Source of the DNA: CAZPYD01 sp964590835
Lineage (GTDB): Bacteria > Patescibacteriota > Minisyncoccia > JAHISW01 > Tagabacteraceae
NCBI GenBank assembly: GCA_964590835.1
Contig: CAZPYD010000019.1
Location: 1-16,153, forward strand
Reading direction: 5' to 3'
Length of the DNA stretch: 16,153 bases
Shown here: positions 1 through 7,202 of the stretch, one piece after another
How positions within the stretch are numbered: position 1 is the stretch's first letter
Layout: every line of letters starts with the position of its first letter
The notes under the pieces: generated by a model
Database searches by the model: none
The model's input: only the letters and a program-made list of their open reading frames with translations
What the model was told of the DNA's origin: nothing
Program-made: the position numbers and the translations under genes

Positions 1-63
1 ACCATGTATAAATTCTGGAATAGGATATTGTCCAAATAATTCAAATAATATTAATTTATATAT

Positions 64-1095
64 ATGCAAAAAATAGATTTACTATCATTTACATACGAAG
101 AGCTTGAAAGCTACATCATAGAACTTGGCGAGAAAAAATTTAGAGCCAAGCAGATTTTTGATTGGTTGCATAAAAAGAGAGTGTTCGATATATCAGATAT
201 GCGCAATCTTCCAGAAGACTTTATTGCCAAGCTAAAAGAAACCAGCTATTTACCTAATGTTCAAATACACACAAAGCTGGTTTCTAAAGAAGACGGTACA
301 GTTAAGTATTTATTTAAACTAGATGATGGCAACACTGTTGAAAGCGTCCTCATGAAATATAAGTTTGGAACCTCTGCTTGTATTTCTTCTCAGGTGGGGT
401 GTTCGATGGGGTGTTATTTTTGTGCTTCTACCATGAATGGATTAGTAAGAAACCTCACCGCTGGCGAGATGCTAAAGCAGATACACAAAATAGAAGAAGA
501 TACAGGGGAAAGGATATCTAGTTTGGTCATCATGGGTAGCGGCGAGCCTTTCCAAAACTATGAAAATCTAATGAAGTTCATAAGAAATGCCATCAGCCAA
601 GACGGGCTTAATCTAGGACAGAGACATATAACTGTTTCTACTTGCGGGCTAGTAGACAAGATACGCAAATTTGCAGATGAGGAGACTCAGGTCAATCTGG
701 CCATATCACTGCACGCCTCAAATGATAAAGTAAGGCGCCAGATAATGCCTATAGCTCAAAAGTACAGTATAAAAGAAACAATAGACGCCTGTAGATATTA
801 TATTGAAAAAAACAACAGACGGGTAAATATAGAATACGCCTTGATAAAAGATATAAATGATAGTCTTGAGCACGCCAAAGAGCTAGCGCAACAGCTAAAA
901 GGTCTTTTGTGTTTTGTTAATCTGATTCCCATAAACGAGGTGGAGGAGAGGGAATACAAAAAGACTTCGACTAATCAGGTAAACAAATTTGCCACAGAGC
1001 TAGAAAAGCACGGTGTCCAAACTACAATAAGGCGAGAGCTCGGCTCAGACATAAACGCGGCCTGCGGTCAGCTGAGAAACAAGACGATAGAGTAA
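64..1095 (+). CDS. rlmN: 23S rRNA (adenine2503-C2)-methyltransferase RlmN (radical SAM)
   Basis: This is a cytoplasmic radical-SAM methyltransferase of the RlmN/Cfr family. RlmN methylates C2 of A2503 in 23S rRNA, and family members also act on A37 of some tRNAs. The 343-residue length is close to the family norm. The radical-SAM cluster motif CxxxCxxC is C113, C117 and C120. The two mechanistic cysteines are also in place: C106 in the SACISSQ stretch, and C334 in the AACGQL stretch, which is the residue that carries the transient methyl in this family. The GSGEPF stretch and the N-terminal RlmN domain (about residues 1-90) are normal. There is no Shine-Dalgarno before ATG 64; the upstream bases are almost pure A/T. 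Cfr is the alternative, but this looks like an ordinary housekeeping RlmN. The gene converges on the nuclease gene, with a palindrome between them. Confidence 0.96.
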   Translation: MQKIDLLSFTYEELESYIIELGEKKFRAKQIFDWLHKKRVFDISDMRNLPEDFIAKLKETSYLPNVQIHTKLVSKEDGTVKYLFKLDDGNTVESVLMKYKFGTSACISSQVGCSMGCYFCASTMNGLVRNLTAGEMLKQIHKIEEDTGERISSLVIMGSGEPFQNYENLMKFIRNAISQDGLNLGQRHITVSTCGLVDKIRKFADEETQVNLAISLHASNDKVRRQIMPIAQKYSIKETIDACRYYIEKNNRRVNIEYALIKDINDSLEHAKELAQQLKGLLCFVNLIPINEVEEREYKKTSTNQVNKFATELEKHGVQTTIRRELGSDINAACGQLRNKTIE

Positions 1096-1126
1096 ACACT
1101 ATAAAACATAAAATCCAACCAAAAAT

Positions 1127-1152
1127 AAATGCCCCACCTAGGTGGGGCATTT
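1127..1152. terminator. Perfect 26-bp palindromic terminator between convergent genes
   Basis: The arms are AAATGCCCCAC and its exact complement around a central CTAG core, with no mismatch across 1127-1152. It lies 32 bp after the rlmN stop and overlaps the stop codon of the facing nuclease gene (1151-1153). Read on the minus strand the hairpin is followed by a T-rich run (complement of 1121-1126). Read on the plus strand it is followed by AAGAG, so it should work best for the minus-strand gene. A near-copy with the same arms lies at 14901-14926. Confidence 0.8.
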
Positions 1153-2242
1153 AAGAGCTGAGAGGTTTCTTTTTACTTGCTTTGAGGGAAGAGAATTGAG
1201 TTTTTTTGATGAATTTGGTTTCGTCCCATTTGCCCAGGGTTTCCAGGGCTTTTTTCATTTCGGGGTTATTGTAGCTGATCCTTTGCTGTGAGGTTCGCGT
1301 GAGGTAGCCGTTGTTTCCAAAAACGCGTTCCACACCTTCTTGGTCCATAAAATCGTACACAGAGCCGCTTATTTCTTTTATGCGCTTATTGTTTTGGCTG
1401 TTCATACCCTTCAATTCAAAATATTCTTCTATTAGGGGTTTGACTTGGTCTTCTTCTAGTTTTTCGGTTTCTTTTTTATATAAATGCATCCACATTGGGC
1501 AGTTTCTTTGATATCCACACCAATCGCAAAGCGCCGATGGGGTAGGGATGAACTCTTTTTCGTTTTCTATAAGCTCCAGGACTTCGTTTATTGTTTTTAG
1601 TACTTTTGCTTTTGTTTTTTCTAGATCGGCGAGTGTTCGTTGTGTTTTTATTTTTTCGTTGTGTTTTAGAAAATAAAGAGACAACTTGATGTTTTCTGGT
1701 TTGAGATGAGGCCATTTTTTGGCCAGACCTAGGTGGTATATGGAAAGCTGTAGGTCATCGTCCAGCATGTCTTGCGAAGGCATGCGTTTGGCTGTCTTGT
1801 AGTCAATGATTTCGTAGATGTCGCTCTTGGGGTCTTTGTCTACGCGATCCATGATACCTGCAAGTGTATGTGTTTCGTTGTTTTCAGGATCTTCTATTTC
1901 TATATTAAAAAATGATTCTAGCTCTACGGTGTTAAAATTCCAAGGCGGATTTTTTTTATGAAAATTTTTTAGCATAGCTACACCCTCCTCGTACATTAAC
2001 TTGACAACATCACTATCGTATGTCGTAGTCTTCTCAAGCCATTTTTCACTGAAATGGTTTATCACCTCATCCAAGCTAGGGTAGAGGGGGCTCCTTTTAA
2101 ACATTTTATTTAGGGCAGAGTGGACTAGAGTACCAAAAACTGCTTCTATGGACTTCGGAGTTTTTATTTTATCTAAAACTTGTAACTTAAACTTTAGTGG
2201 ACAAGTTTTGTAAGTATTTAATCCTGAATAAGATATGCGCAT
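1151..2242 (-). CDS. PD-(D/E)XK nuclease family protein with predicted Fe-S cluster (RecB/Cas4/AddB-like)
   Basis: A RecB-type nuclease domain covers about residues 1-250. The motifs are H41 in GTLVHSAL, an acidic residue in AGIMDRVD (D132 or D135), the catalytic D147-x-K149 in EIIDYKTAK, and Q165 in LQLSIYH. C14 near the N terminus plus C239-x2-C242-x5-C248 is the split four-cysteine pattern that holds a 4Fe-4S cluster in Cas4 and AddB nucleases. About 110 residues follow, lysine-rich, without a recognised domain. No helicase, cas gene or CRISPR array is visible, so it is an orphan nuclease with a probable DNA repair or processing role (inference). Start ATG 2242-2240 is chosen because the family's N-terminal YSxLNxYxxCP motif follows at once. 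The start codon lies inside a 4-bp repeat at the edge of an inverted-repeat element, so its 5' region looks recently altered. Confidence 0.87.
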   Translation of the reverse strand: MRISYSGLNTYKTCPLKFKLQVLDKIKTPKSIEAVFGTLVHSALNKMFKRSPLYPSLDEVINHFSEKWLEKTTTYDSDVVKLMYEEGVAMLKNFHKKNPPWNFNTVELESFFNIEIEDPENNETHTLAGIMDRVDKDPKSDIYEIIDYKTAKRMPSQDMLDDDLQLSIYHLGLAKKWPHLKPENIKLSLYFLKHNEKIKTQRTLADLEKTKAKVLKTINEVLELIENEKEFIPTPSALCDWCGYQRNCPMWMHLYKKETEKLEEDQVKPLIEEYFELKGMNSQNNKRIKEISGSVYDFMDQEGVERVFGNNGYLTRTSQQRISYNNPEMKKALETLGKWDETKFIKKTQFSSLKASKKKPLSS

Positions 2243-2243
2243 A

Positions 2244-2393
2244 CCTGGTAGTACAATTTCAAATTGTTTAATTTAAAATTTCGTAGATTAGTTAATAATT
2301 TATTAAAAACACTGATTGCTCAAGGTTTTCTTAAGAATATACACCCAGCTGCCAATTAAACGGAATTTTTATTTGAAATTGAATACTACCGGG
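2244..2393. mobile_element. Candidate MITE-like inverted-repeat element with CATA flanks
   Basis: The left arm, 2244-2264, starts CCTGGTAGTA and continues CAATTTCAAAT. The right arm, 2371-2393, read on the minus strand, starts CCCGGTAGTA, has two extra T, then the same CAATTTCAAAT. Only one base differs, plus the 2-nt bulge. A second inner pair, GTTTAATT at 2266-2273 and AATTAAAC at 2354-2361, extends the symmetry. CATA flanks both ends (2240-2243 and 2394-2397), as expected for a 4-bp target duplication, although a 4-bp match has a 1-in-256 chance of being random. The inside is AT-rich and has no open reading frame of note. It could instead be a cis-acting hairpin of the nuclease mRNA. Confidence 0.45.
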
Positions 2394-2397
2394 CATA

Positions 2398-2644
2398 AGT
2401 ACATTATACAGCTTGAGTCTCAAATCGTAAAATTTTGGGCTTTTCAGGGAGGGGTTAAAATTTTTTCGTGGTGGGAATAATTTAAAGAGTACCTGTGATA
2501 CCTCTAAAATAATTTAAAATCGTTAGAAAGGAATATAAGCACATGTTTTTGACAAAAATAGCAAAAAAATGGCTGCCTGTGGATAACTTTTTAAAACCCT
2601 GCTTTAATGTCGCAAAAGCTATATTGTGCGACTTCTATATTTAC
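2398..2644. other. Gene-free AT-rich spacer
   Basis: No convincing gene is seen. The spacer holds a TATAAT on the minus strand (2408-2403), the probable original -10 box of the nuclease gene. It also holds one perfect DnaA-box match (TGTGGATAA at 2578-2586, the complement of TTATCCACA). A 50-codon open frame on the plus strand (2543-2695) has a weak AAAGGA upstream but runs through the terminator of the next gene and is probably not coding. Confidence 0.5.
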
Positions 2645-2673
2645 AAAAAAAGAACGAGGATTCAAACTCCTCG
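2645..2673 (-). terminator. Rho-independent terminator of the minus-strand block
   Basis: The stem is CGAGGA/TCCTCG (2655-2660 with 2668-2673) with a 7-nt loop. On the minus strand it is followed by a nearly pure T run (complement of 2645-2654). It lies just downstream of the small membrane protein gene and should end its transcript. Confidence 0.75.
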
Positions 2674-2698
2674 CCTCTCTCCTCTCTTGTTTTAGTTT

Positions 2699-3028
2699 TT
2701 AGTATTGAACTGCTGGAACTTCAAAAGTTTGCGGTAAGTCTTCTATTATCGTCGTGCTCTCTCCCTCTCTGATTCTCTCCATGTTTTCTATAAAAGAAAA
2801 CCAAAGATAGTTATAAAATATACCATATAAAAAATTGGCTGGTTCTTTTAGATAAGATTTCCAGAGATATTGTGTACTTTCCCATAGAAAATTAAGGTTA
2901 TTTTGCACTGTAGGGCTATTCCACACTCCCCTTATATCTATTCTAAAATAGCCTAGGATAATCACAGCGATGATTATAATTAAAATGGTTCTTATAAGAC
3001 CTTGATTTTGATTTATTTTTTTAATCAT
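2699..3028 (-). CDS. Small single-pass membrane protein, unknown function
   Basis: This is a 109-residue protein that I do not recognise. Residues 1-10 are polar and basic (MIKKINQNQG). A strongly hydrophobic helix follows at about 11-28, rich in Ile and Leu, and then a roughly 80-residue tail rich in Trp, Tyr and Phe with two WxS/LWKSYL-like stretches. The acidic C terminus ends in VQY. The single N-terminal helix suggests a membrane-anchored protein. The gene has its own strong promoter, with a perfect TATAAT ending only 6 nt before the ATG, so its mRNA may be leaderless. The next methionine is near residue 83, so this start is the only sensible one. It is followed by a clear terminator. 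Its place behind the M23 gene hints at an envelope role, but nothing in the sequence proves it. Confidence 0.7.
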   Translation of the reverse strand: MIKKINQNQGLIRTILIIIIAVIILGYFRIDIRGVWNSPTVQNNLNFLWESTQYLWKSYLKEPANFLYGIFYNYLWFSFIENMERIREGESTTIIEDLPQTFEVPAVQY

Positions 3029-3034
3029 TCCTTT

Positions 3035-3064
3035 ATTATACTATAAAAATAATTAACTTGTCAA
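3035..3064 (-). promoter_or_regulatory. Consensus sigma-70 promoter, probably leaderless
   Basis: On the minus strand TTGACA (3064-3059) and TATAAT (3040-3035) are both perfect, with an 18-nt spacer. The start codon of the 109-residue protein (3028) is 6 nt beyond the -10 box, where the first transcribed base is expected. The intervening AAAGGA looks like a Shine-Dalgarno site but would lie upstream of the RNA start. Confidence 0.75.
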
Positions 3065-3079
3065 AATTAAGGATTTAGA

Positions 3080-4402
3080 TTAAAGATACGACAAAGGATT
3101 AAGATATGCCCTCTTGTCTGCTATGGGTACCCAGGCATTTTTGCAGTTTATACTTTTTGTGAATTTGGTTATTTGTACACCTTGGCTGGCGTATACTGTA
3201 TAGTGCAAATGCGGGCCAGTGGCGTAGCCAGTTTGGCCGGAATAGCCGATTAGCTGCCCTGTCTTCACTGTTTGCCCGGGGGAGACATTTATCTTAGACA
3301 TGTGGGCATAAAGCGTAGAGAGGCCATTATTGTGCTTTATAAGTACCCATTTGCCATAAGAATAGCATCCAGGTATTTTATCTGTGTTCCCTGTGCCTTC
3401 TATTGTTCCACTTAGAGAGGCATAAAGCTCTTCTCCTACAGAAGCTCTAAAGTCTAGACCATTGTGACCACTTCCTCCGTATACTTGAGGGTTTTTGGTG
3501 GCGAAAGGAGTATTGCCAAAAAACTGAGTAACACAGTTCTTGAAGCCTCCCCCGCCTTCCCAACAGGATTTTAGAGAGACGTTAGCTAGTGGGTATTTTA
3601 ATACCCCGGAGCCCATTTCAGGAATACTGTTAGGGTCTATTTCAATCCTTATCTCGGCCTCTAACTCGGCTATTTCTTGGAGGAATGCTTCTTTTTTGGC
3701 TTGCTTTTCTTCAAGAAGGCTTTTGTAGTTTTCTTCTTTATTTTTTGTTTGTTTTAGTAAGTTGTTCTTTCTGCTTTTGTTTGAATCAGCGATTTGTTTT
3801 TGGTCATCTAGTTTTGAGGTAAGGGCGACCAGGTTAGTTTTTTCTTGAGTTTTTTCTGTTTGATTGCTTTCTAAGTCGCTCTTTAATGCTCGCAATTCAT
3901 CTAGTCCGTCCACTATGTCTTTTTGTAGATATTCCATCCCTTGGATGGCGCTAAAAAAGTCAGATAGGTCGTTGTTTGCTAAAAGGATCTCTAGTAATGT
4001 CTGTGATTCTTTTTCGTCTAATCTGCGGATGATTTCTGCCAAAGATGCTTTGCTCGTTTTTATTTGATTGTTTTTGCCTTCAATTTCTATTCCTATTTTT
4101 TCTATGGTTAAGTTTGTGTTGCCAATTTTTTTATTGGTTAAATTTATTTCGGAGCGAAGTTTATTAGCGGTATTGTTTAGCTGATATATTTGGTTTTTAA
4201 GTGTCTTTTTTTCTGCGACGGTTTCGTTTATTTTGTCTTGGTATTCTTCTATTTCTTTTTCTATTTCGGTTATTTCTTGGTTGCGTTGGCTTATTTCTCC
4301 TTTTAGTTCTTCTACTCTGGTTTCGGCAGACACAAAAACACCGCTTTGAAATAAGAGTGAGATAACAAACAAAAGGCTGATTGTCGTTGATAGTGGTTTC
4401 AT
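3080..4402 (-). CDS. Coiled-coil M23 (LytM) peptidase, EnvC/NlpD-like murein hydrolase (activator)
   Basis: The protein has 440 residues. A signal peptide spans residues 1-26, with a hydrophobic core and a VSA cleavage site. A long charged coiled coil follows at about 28-255, then a LytM/peptidase M23 domain at about 262-420. The zinc and catalytic residues of an active LytM enzyme are all present: H313 and D317 in GHNGLDF, H367 in YAHMS, and H398-x-H400 in GPHLHY. The signal peptide, coiled coil and M23 layout is that of EnvC-type proteins and of PcsB/CwlO-like hydrolases that act on peptidoglycan at the division site. EnvC itself has lost the metal ligands, so this copy is more likely to cut cross-links directly (inference). 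Cysteines at 280, 290, 346 and 420 could form disulfides in the secreted domain. The gene lies in the wall block, 124 nt after gltX. Confidence 0.88.
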   Translation of the reverse strand: MKPLSTTISLLFVISLLFQSGVFVSAETRVEELKGEISQRNQEITEIEKEIEEYQDKINETVAEKKTLKNQIYQLNNTANKLRSEINLTNKKIGNTNLTIEKIGIEIEGKNNQIKTSKASLAEIIRRLDEKESQTLLEILLANNDLSDFFSAIQGMEYLQKDIVDGLDELRALKSDLESNQTEKTQEKTNLVALTSKLDDQKQIADSNKSRKNNLLKQTKNKEENYKSLLEEKQAKKEAFLQEIAELEAEIRIEIDPNSIPEMGSGVLKYPLANVSLKSCWEGGGGFKNCVTQFFGNTPFATKNPQVYGGSGHNGLDFRASVGEELYASLSGTIEGTGNTDKIPGCYSYGKWVLIKHNNGLSTLYAHMSKINVSPGQTVKTGQLIGYSGQTGYATGPHLHYTVYASQGVQITKFTKSINCKNAWVPIADKRAYLNPLSYL

Positions 4403-4403
4403 T

Positions 4404-4523
4404 AATCAAGAATCAAGAATTATGAATCATGAATTAAGTTTTTAAAATTTGCAAAGCAAATTTTGTATTAATCATTATTCATGATTCGTTATTCACTCTA
4501 AGCGAGTTAGGTGAATTGTGAAT
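4404..4523. repeat. Degenerate 7-nt (NNNGAAT) repeat array with inverted arms and hairpin
   Basis: Read in 7-nt steps, 4404-4438 is five units of AATCAAG type sharing the core GAAT. A 9-bp perfect hairpin follows (AAAATTTGC/GCAAATTTT, 4444-4452 with 4456-4464). The same heptads then appear in inverted orientation at 4470-4497 and in direct orientation at 4510-4523 (GGTGAAT, TGTGAAT). An 11-bp arm, 4424-4434, is exactly complementary to 4477-4487. The array fills the spacer between gltX and the M23 gene. Confidence 0.7.
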
Positions 4524-4526
4524 TAT

Positions 4527-5973
4527 TTAAATCAGTTTATTAACTGCTTCTTTTAATCGTTCTATCGTTTCTTCTTTCCCCAATATTCTGGCTACAGCAA
4601 ATGGATCGGGGGATTTTTTAAGCCCAGTTAGGGCAACACGAAAAGGCCAAAGCACATTGCCTCTTCCCTTTTCTCCAGCATAATCCCAAACAGCTTCCTT
4701 TATTTTTTCTGAGTCAAAATCTTTATCGTCTACTTTGCTAACAAGTGTTACGACTTGGTCGATGTGTTTTTTGGCATCTTCAAAAGTATCTTTCTTCCAC
4801 AAAAGTAATTCTTTTTCGTACTTTGGTTTATAAAAGAAAAAATCAATCCCCTCTTTTATATCTGAAAGTTTTGTTAGTCTTTCTTTTTCAAGTTCTACTA
4901 TTTTTCCCCAAAACTCCTCATTTGCCTGGGCAGTTTTTTTCCAGTCGCCTGGTAGGTGGTTTATTAAGTTTTTTGCCAATTTTTTTGTGTCCGAGTTTTT
5001 AATATATTCTTTGTTAAACCAATTTAGTTTATCTACATTGAACACAGCCCCTCCTTTCTGTATTTTTTCAAGAGAAAATACTTTAAGGAGTTCTTGCATT
5101 ATAAACATCTCTTGGTCATTGCCAGGGTTCCAACCCAAAAGAGCCATAAAGTTTATTAGAGCTTCCGGGAGATAACCCACTCTTTTGTATTCGTTTACAG
5201 AAGTTGCTCCATGTCTTTTAGATAGCTTGGATTTATCAGAGCCCAGAACCAACGGCATATGGGCATACTTCGGAATTTCAATACCCAGTGCTTCGTGGAT
5301 TAAGATTTGTTTGGGAGTGTTTGGTATATGGTCTTCTCCGCGTATAACATGAGAAATTTTCATTTCGTGGTCATCTACCACAACAGCAAAATTATATAGT
5401 GGAGTGTCCTCGTCTTTTGCTATAGATATATCACCTAAAACATTCCCGTCGTATTCTATTTCTCCACGTACAAGGTCGTTAAATTTTATTTTTTTATCTG
5501 ATCCTTTTATTCTAATTATCCCTTCTTTGTCACGCTGAAGCTCTGCGGAGGCGGATGTTTCGTGTTTGTGGCTACATATATGGCGAGGAGCCTCCTTGCT
5601 TGTCATTTGTTTGTCCCTTTCTGCTTCCAATTCTTTTTTGCTGTGATAGCACCAAAAGGCTTTACCTTCCTCAAGTAGTTTTTGTAAATATTTTTTATAG
5701 ATTTTAGTTCGCTCGCTTTGTCTATAGAATTCGTCGTGTTCGATCCCAAGCCATTTAAATCCTTTTAAAATATCTTCCTCAAATTCTTTTTTTGATCTTT
5801 CTTTNNNNNNNNNNGTCTTCTATCCGTAAAATAAATTTGCCTTTGTTTTGTTTTGCAAATAAATAATTAAACAAGGCTGACCTGGCGGTGCCTATATGCA
5901 AAGAGCCTGTTGGACTTGGAGCAATCCGGGTTCTTATTTTTTGTTTTTTAAATAGTTTTTTTAGAAAGTTCAT
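4527..5973 (-). CDS. gltX: Glutamyl-tRNA synthetase, interrupted by a 10-N assembly gap
   Basis: This class I synthetase charges tRNA-Glu. The N-terminal part (5973-5815) holds the HIGH signature as SLHIG (H26) within IAPSPTG, and ends at RIED. The C-terminal part resumes after the Ns with KERSKKEFEEDIL in frame to the stop at 4527. It holds the KMSKS counterpart KLSKR (about residues 248-252) and a possible zinc site C-x-H-x22-C-x-H after FW. As given, the 10 Ns shift the frame by one. In the family RIED is followed by TD and then xERS, so exactly two codons (6 bases) seem to be missing. Corrected length is about 480 residues, normal for bacterial GluRS. A TTG at 5630 is internal, not a start. 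ATG 5973 is separated from the murG stop by one base, suggesting translational coupling. Whether it also charges tRNA-Gln cannot be told. Confidence 0.93.
5805..5814. other. Assembly gap (10 N) inside gltX
   Basis: Ten Ns lie between the codons for RIED and KERS. The conserved family sequence here needs two residues (TD), so the real interval is probably 6 bases and the placeholder length is arbitrary. Confidence 0.9.
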
Positions 5974-5974
5974 G

Positions 5975-7105
5975 TTATTTAGCGTGTTTCAGAGCCAGCT
6001 TGATTATTTCTTTTGCTATTTTTTGGGCAGCGTCTAGTTTTGCAAAGTTTCTTGCCGCTTCTTTCATTCTTTGTGTTTCGTCTTTATTTGATAGTAGTCG
6101 ACTTATTTCAGACAATAAAACATTTGTGGTTAAATTATTTTCTTCTATTATCTCGCAAGCTCCAGCTTTTTTGTAGCTATAGGCGTTTCCAGCTTGATGG
6201 TTTTGGGCAGAATTTTTTAGTGGAATAATTATAGAAGGTAACCCCCAGGAGGCTATTTCATATATGGCTGATCCACCAGCCCTTGAGATTACCAGATTTG
6301 CAACACTTGCAGAGTTTCTTAAAAATGAATCATTCATATATGAATAAAGGTGATATCTAGTTTTGAATTGTGAATTTTCTAAAATAACTTTCGCTCTTCC
6401 CTCTACTTCTTTTTTATTTTTAGATCCACATTGGTGAATTATTTGAACATTTTTTACTAATCTATCCAGACTATCTAAAATAACATTATTTATTTTTTGG
6501 GCACCCTGAGATCCGCCAAGTACGAAAATTATAGGAGTATCAGGTTCTAAGTTTAAAAGTTCTCTTGCTTCTTCCGGTGTGCCACCAAGAATATTTTTTC
6601 TTACTGGTGTCCCAGTGAGAATAGTTTTTTCTTTTGGGAAATGGTCTGCTGCCTCAGGAAAAGAAACAGCCACTCTTTGGGCAAATTTCCCGGCCCATTT
6701 ATTTACCTTACCAGGGACCGTATCAGATTCATGGATTATGGTTGGTATATTAAAAATTTTGGCTGCCATAAGTGCGGGGAAACTAGCATACCCTCCTTTT
6801 CCAAATACAACATCAGGCATATCAGAATAAACAGAAAAAATTGCTTTTAATACGCCTGTACCAGTTTTGAATGTATCGGTAATATTTAAAAGAGAAAAAT
6901 ATCGACGTATTTTACCAGCTTGAACTTTTTTAAATTTTAATCCTTCAGCTAAGACAACTTTTTTGTCATATTCTGTGTCGGACATAAAAATAAGTTCAGG
7001 GGTAAGCAAACGTTTTTCTTTGGAAATATTATATAAGGCTTCGGTCACGGCGATTATTGGGTAAAAATGCCCCCCTGTCCCTCCACCAGTTTATAAGATT
7101 TTCAT
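5975..7105 (-). CDS. murG: MurG lipid II synthase (GlcNAc transferase) with in-frame TAA at codon 5
   Basis: MurG adds GlcNAc to lipid I to make lipid II at the inner face of the membrane. From ATG 7105 the frame reads MKIL, then TAA (7093-7091), then TGGGTGGHFYPIIAVTEAL, which is the family's N-terminal glycine loop. Without the stop the protein is 376 residues, near the family norm. The rest is intact: HESD near the domain centre, GGSQGAQ, the SRAGGSAIYEI donor-site motif, and the PLKNSAQNHQ stretch. TTA (Leu) or another sense codon to TAA is a one-base change. The next in-frame start, GTG 7048, would remove the glycine loop and should not yield an active enzyme. Error, strain mixture or true mutation cannot be separated here; loss of an essential gene is the least likely. 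The gene is one base from gltX, downstream of ftsW. Confidence 0.88.
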
Positions 7106-7111
7106 TTGGTT

Positions 7112-7202
7112 AAGTAATTAGTAATAAGTAATATGTAATAAGTAGATAATTTGTAATTTAATGTTTTATGTTACATGTTTCAGGTTACATGTTGCATGAT
7201 TA
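7112..7202. repeat. Two adjacent degenerate 7-nt repeat arrays (NNGTAAT and ATGTTNN)
   Basis: The first array, 7112-7146, has five consecutive heptads: AAGTAAT, TAGTAAT and variants. After a short break TTGTAAT follows at 7151-7157. The second array, 7161-7202, has six consecutive heptads, such as ATGTTTT, ATGTTAC and ATGATTA; the last overlaps the ftsW stop codon. Together they fill nearly all of the ftsW-murG spacer. The period equals that of the 4404-4523 array but the cores differ. Confidence 0.7.

Noticed and set aside
2578..2586. Perfect DnaA box (TGTGGATAA)
   Set aside because: Only one perfect copy and no dnaA, dnaN or rpmH nearby, so an origin is not supported.
2652..2675. tRNA T-arm-like sequence on the minus strand
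   Set aside because: The stem cannot pair in the required 5+7+5 layout, and no acceptor, D or anticodon arms are found; it is a terminator.
2543..2695. 50-codon plus-strand open frame with AAAGGA upstream
   Set aside because: It runs through the terminator hairpin of the facing gene, has unusual C-terminal composition and matches no family I know.
7091..7093. Recoding of TAA as a sense codon
   Set aside because: TAA ends several intact genes here (rlmN, mraY's upstream neighbour, murG itself), so a changed code does not fit.
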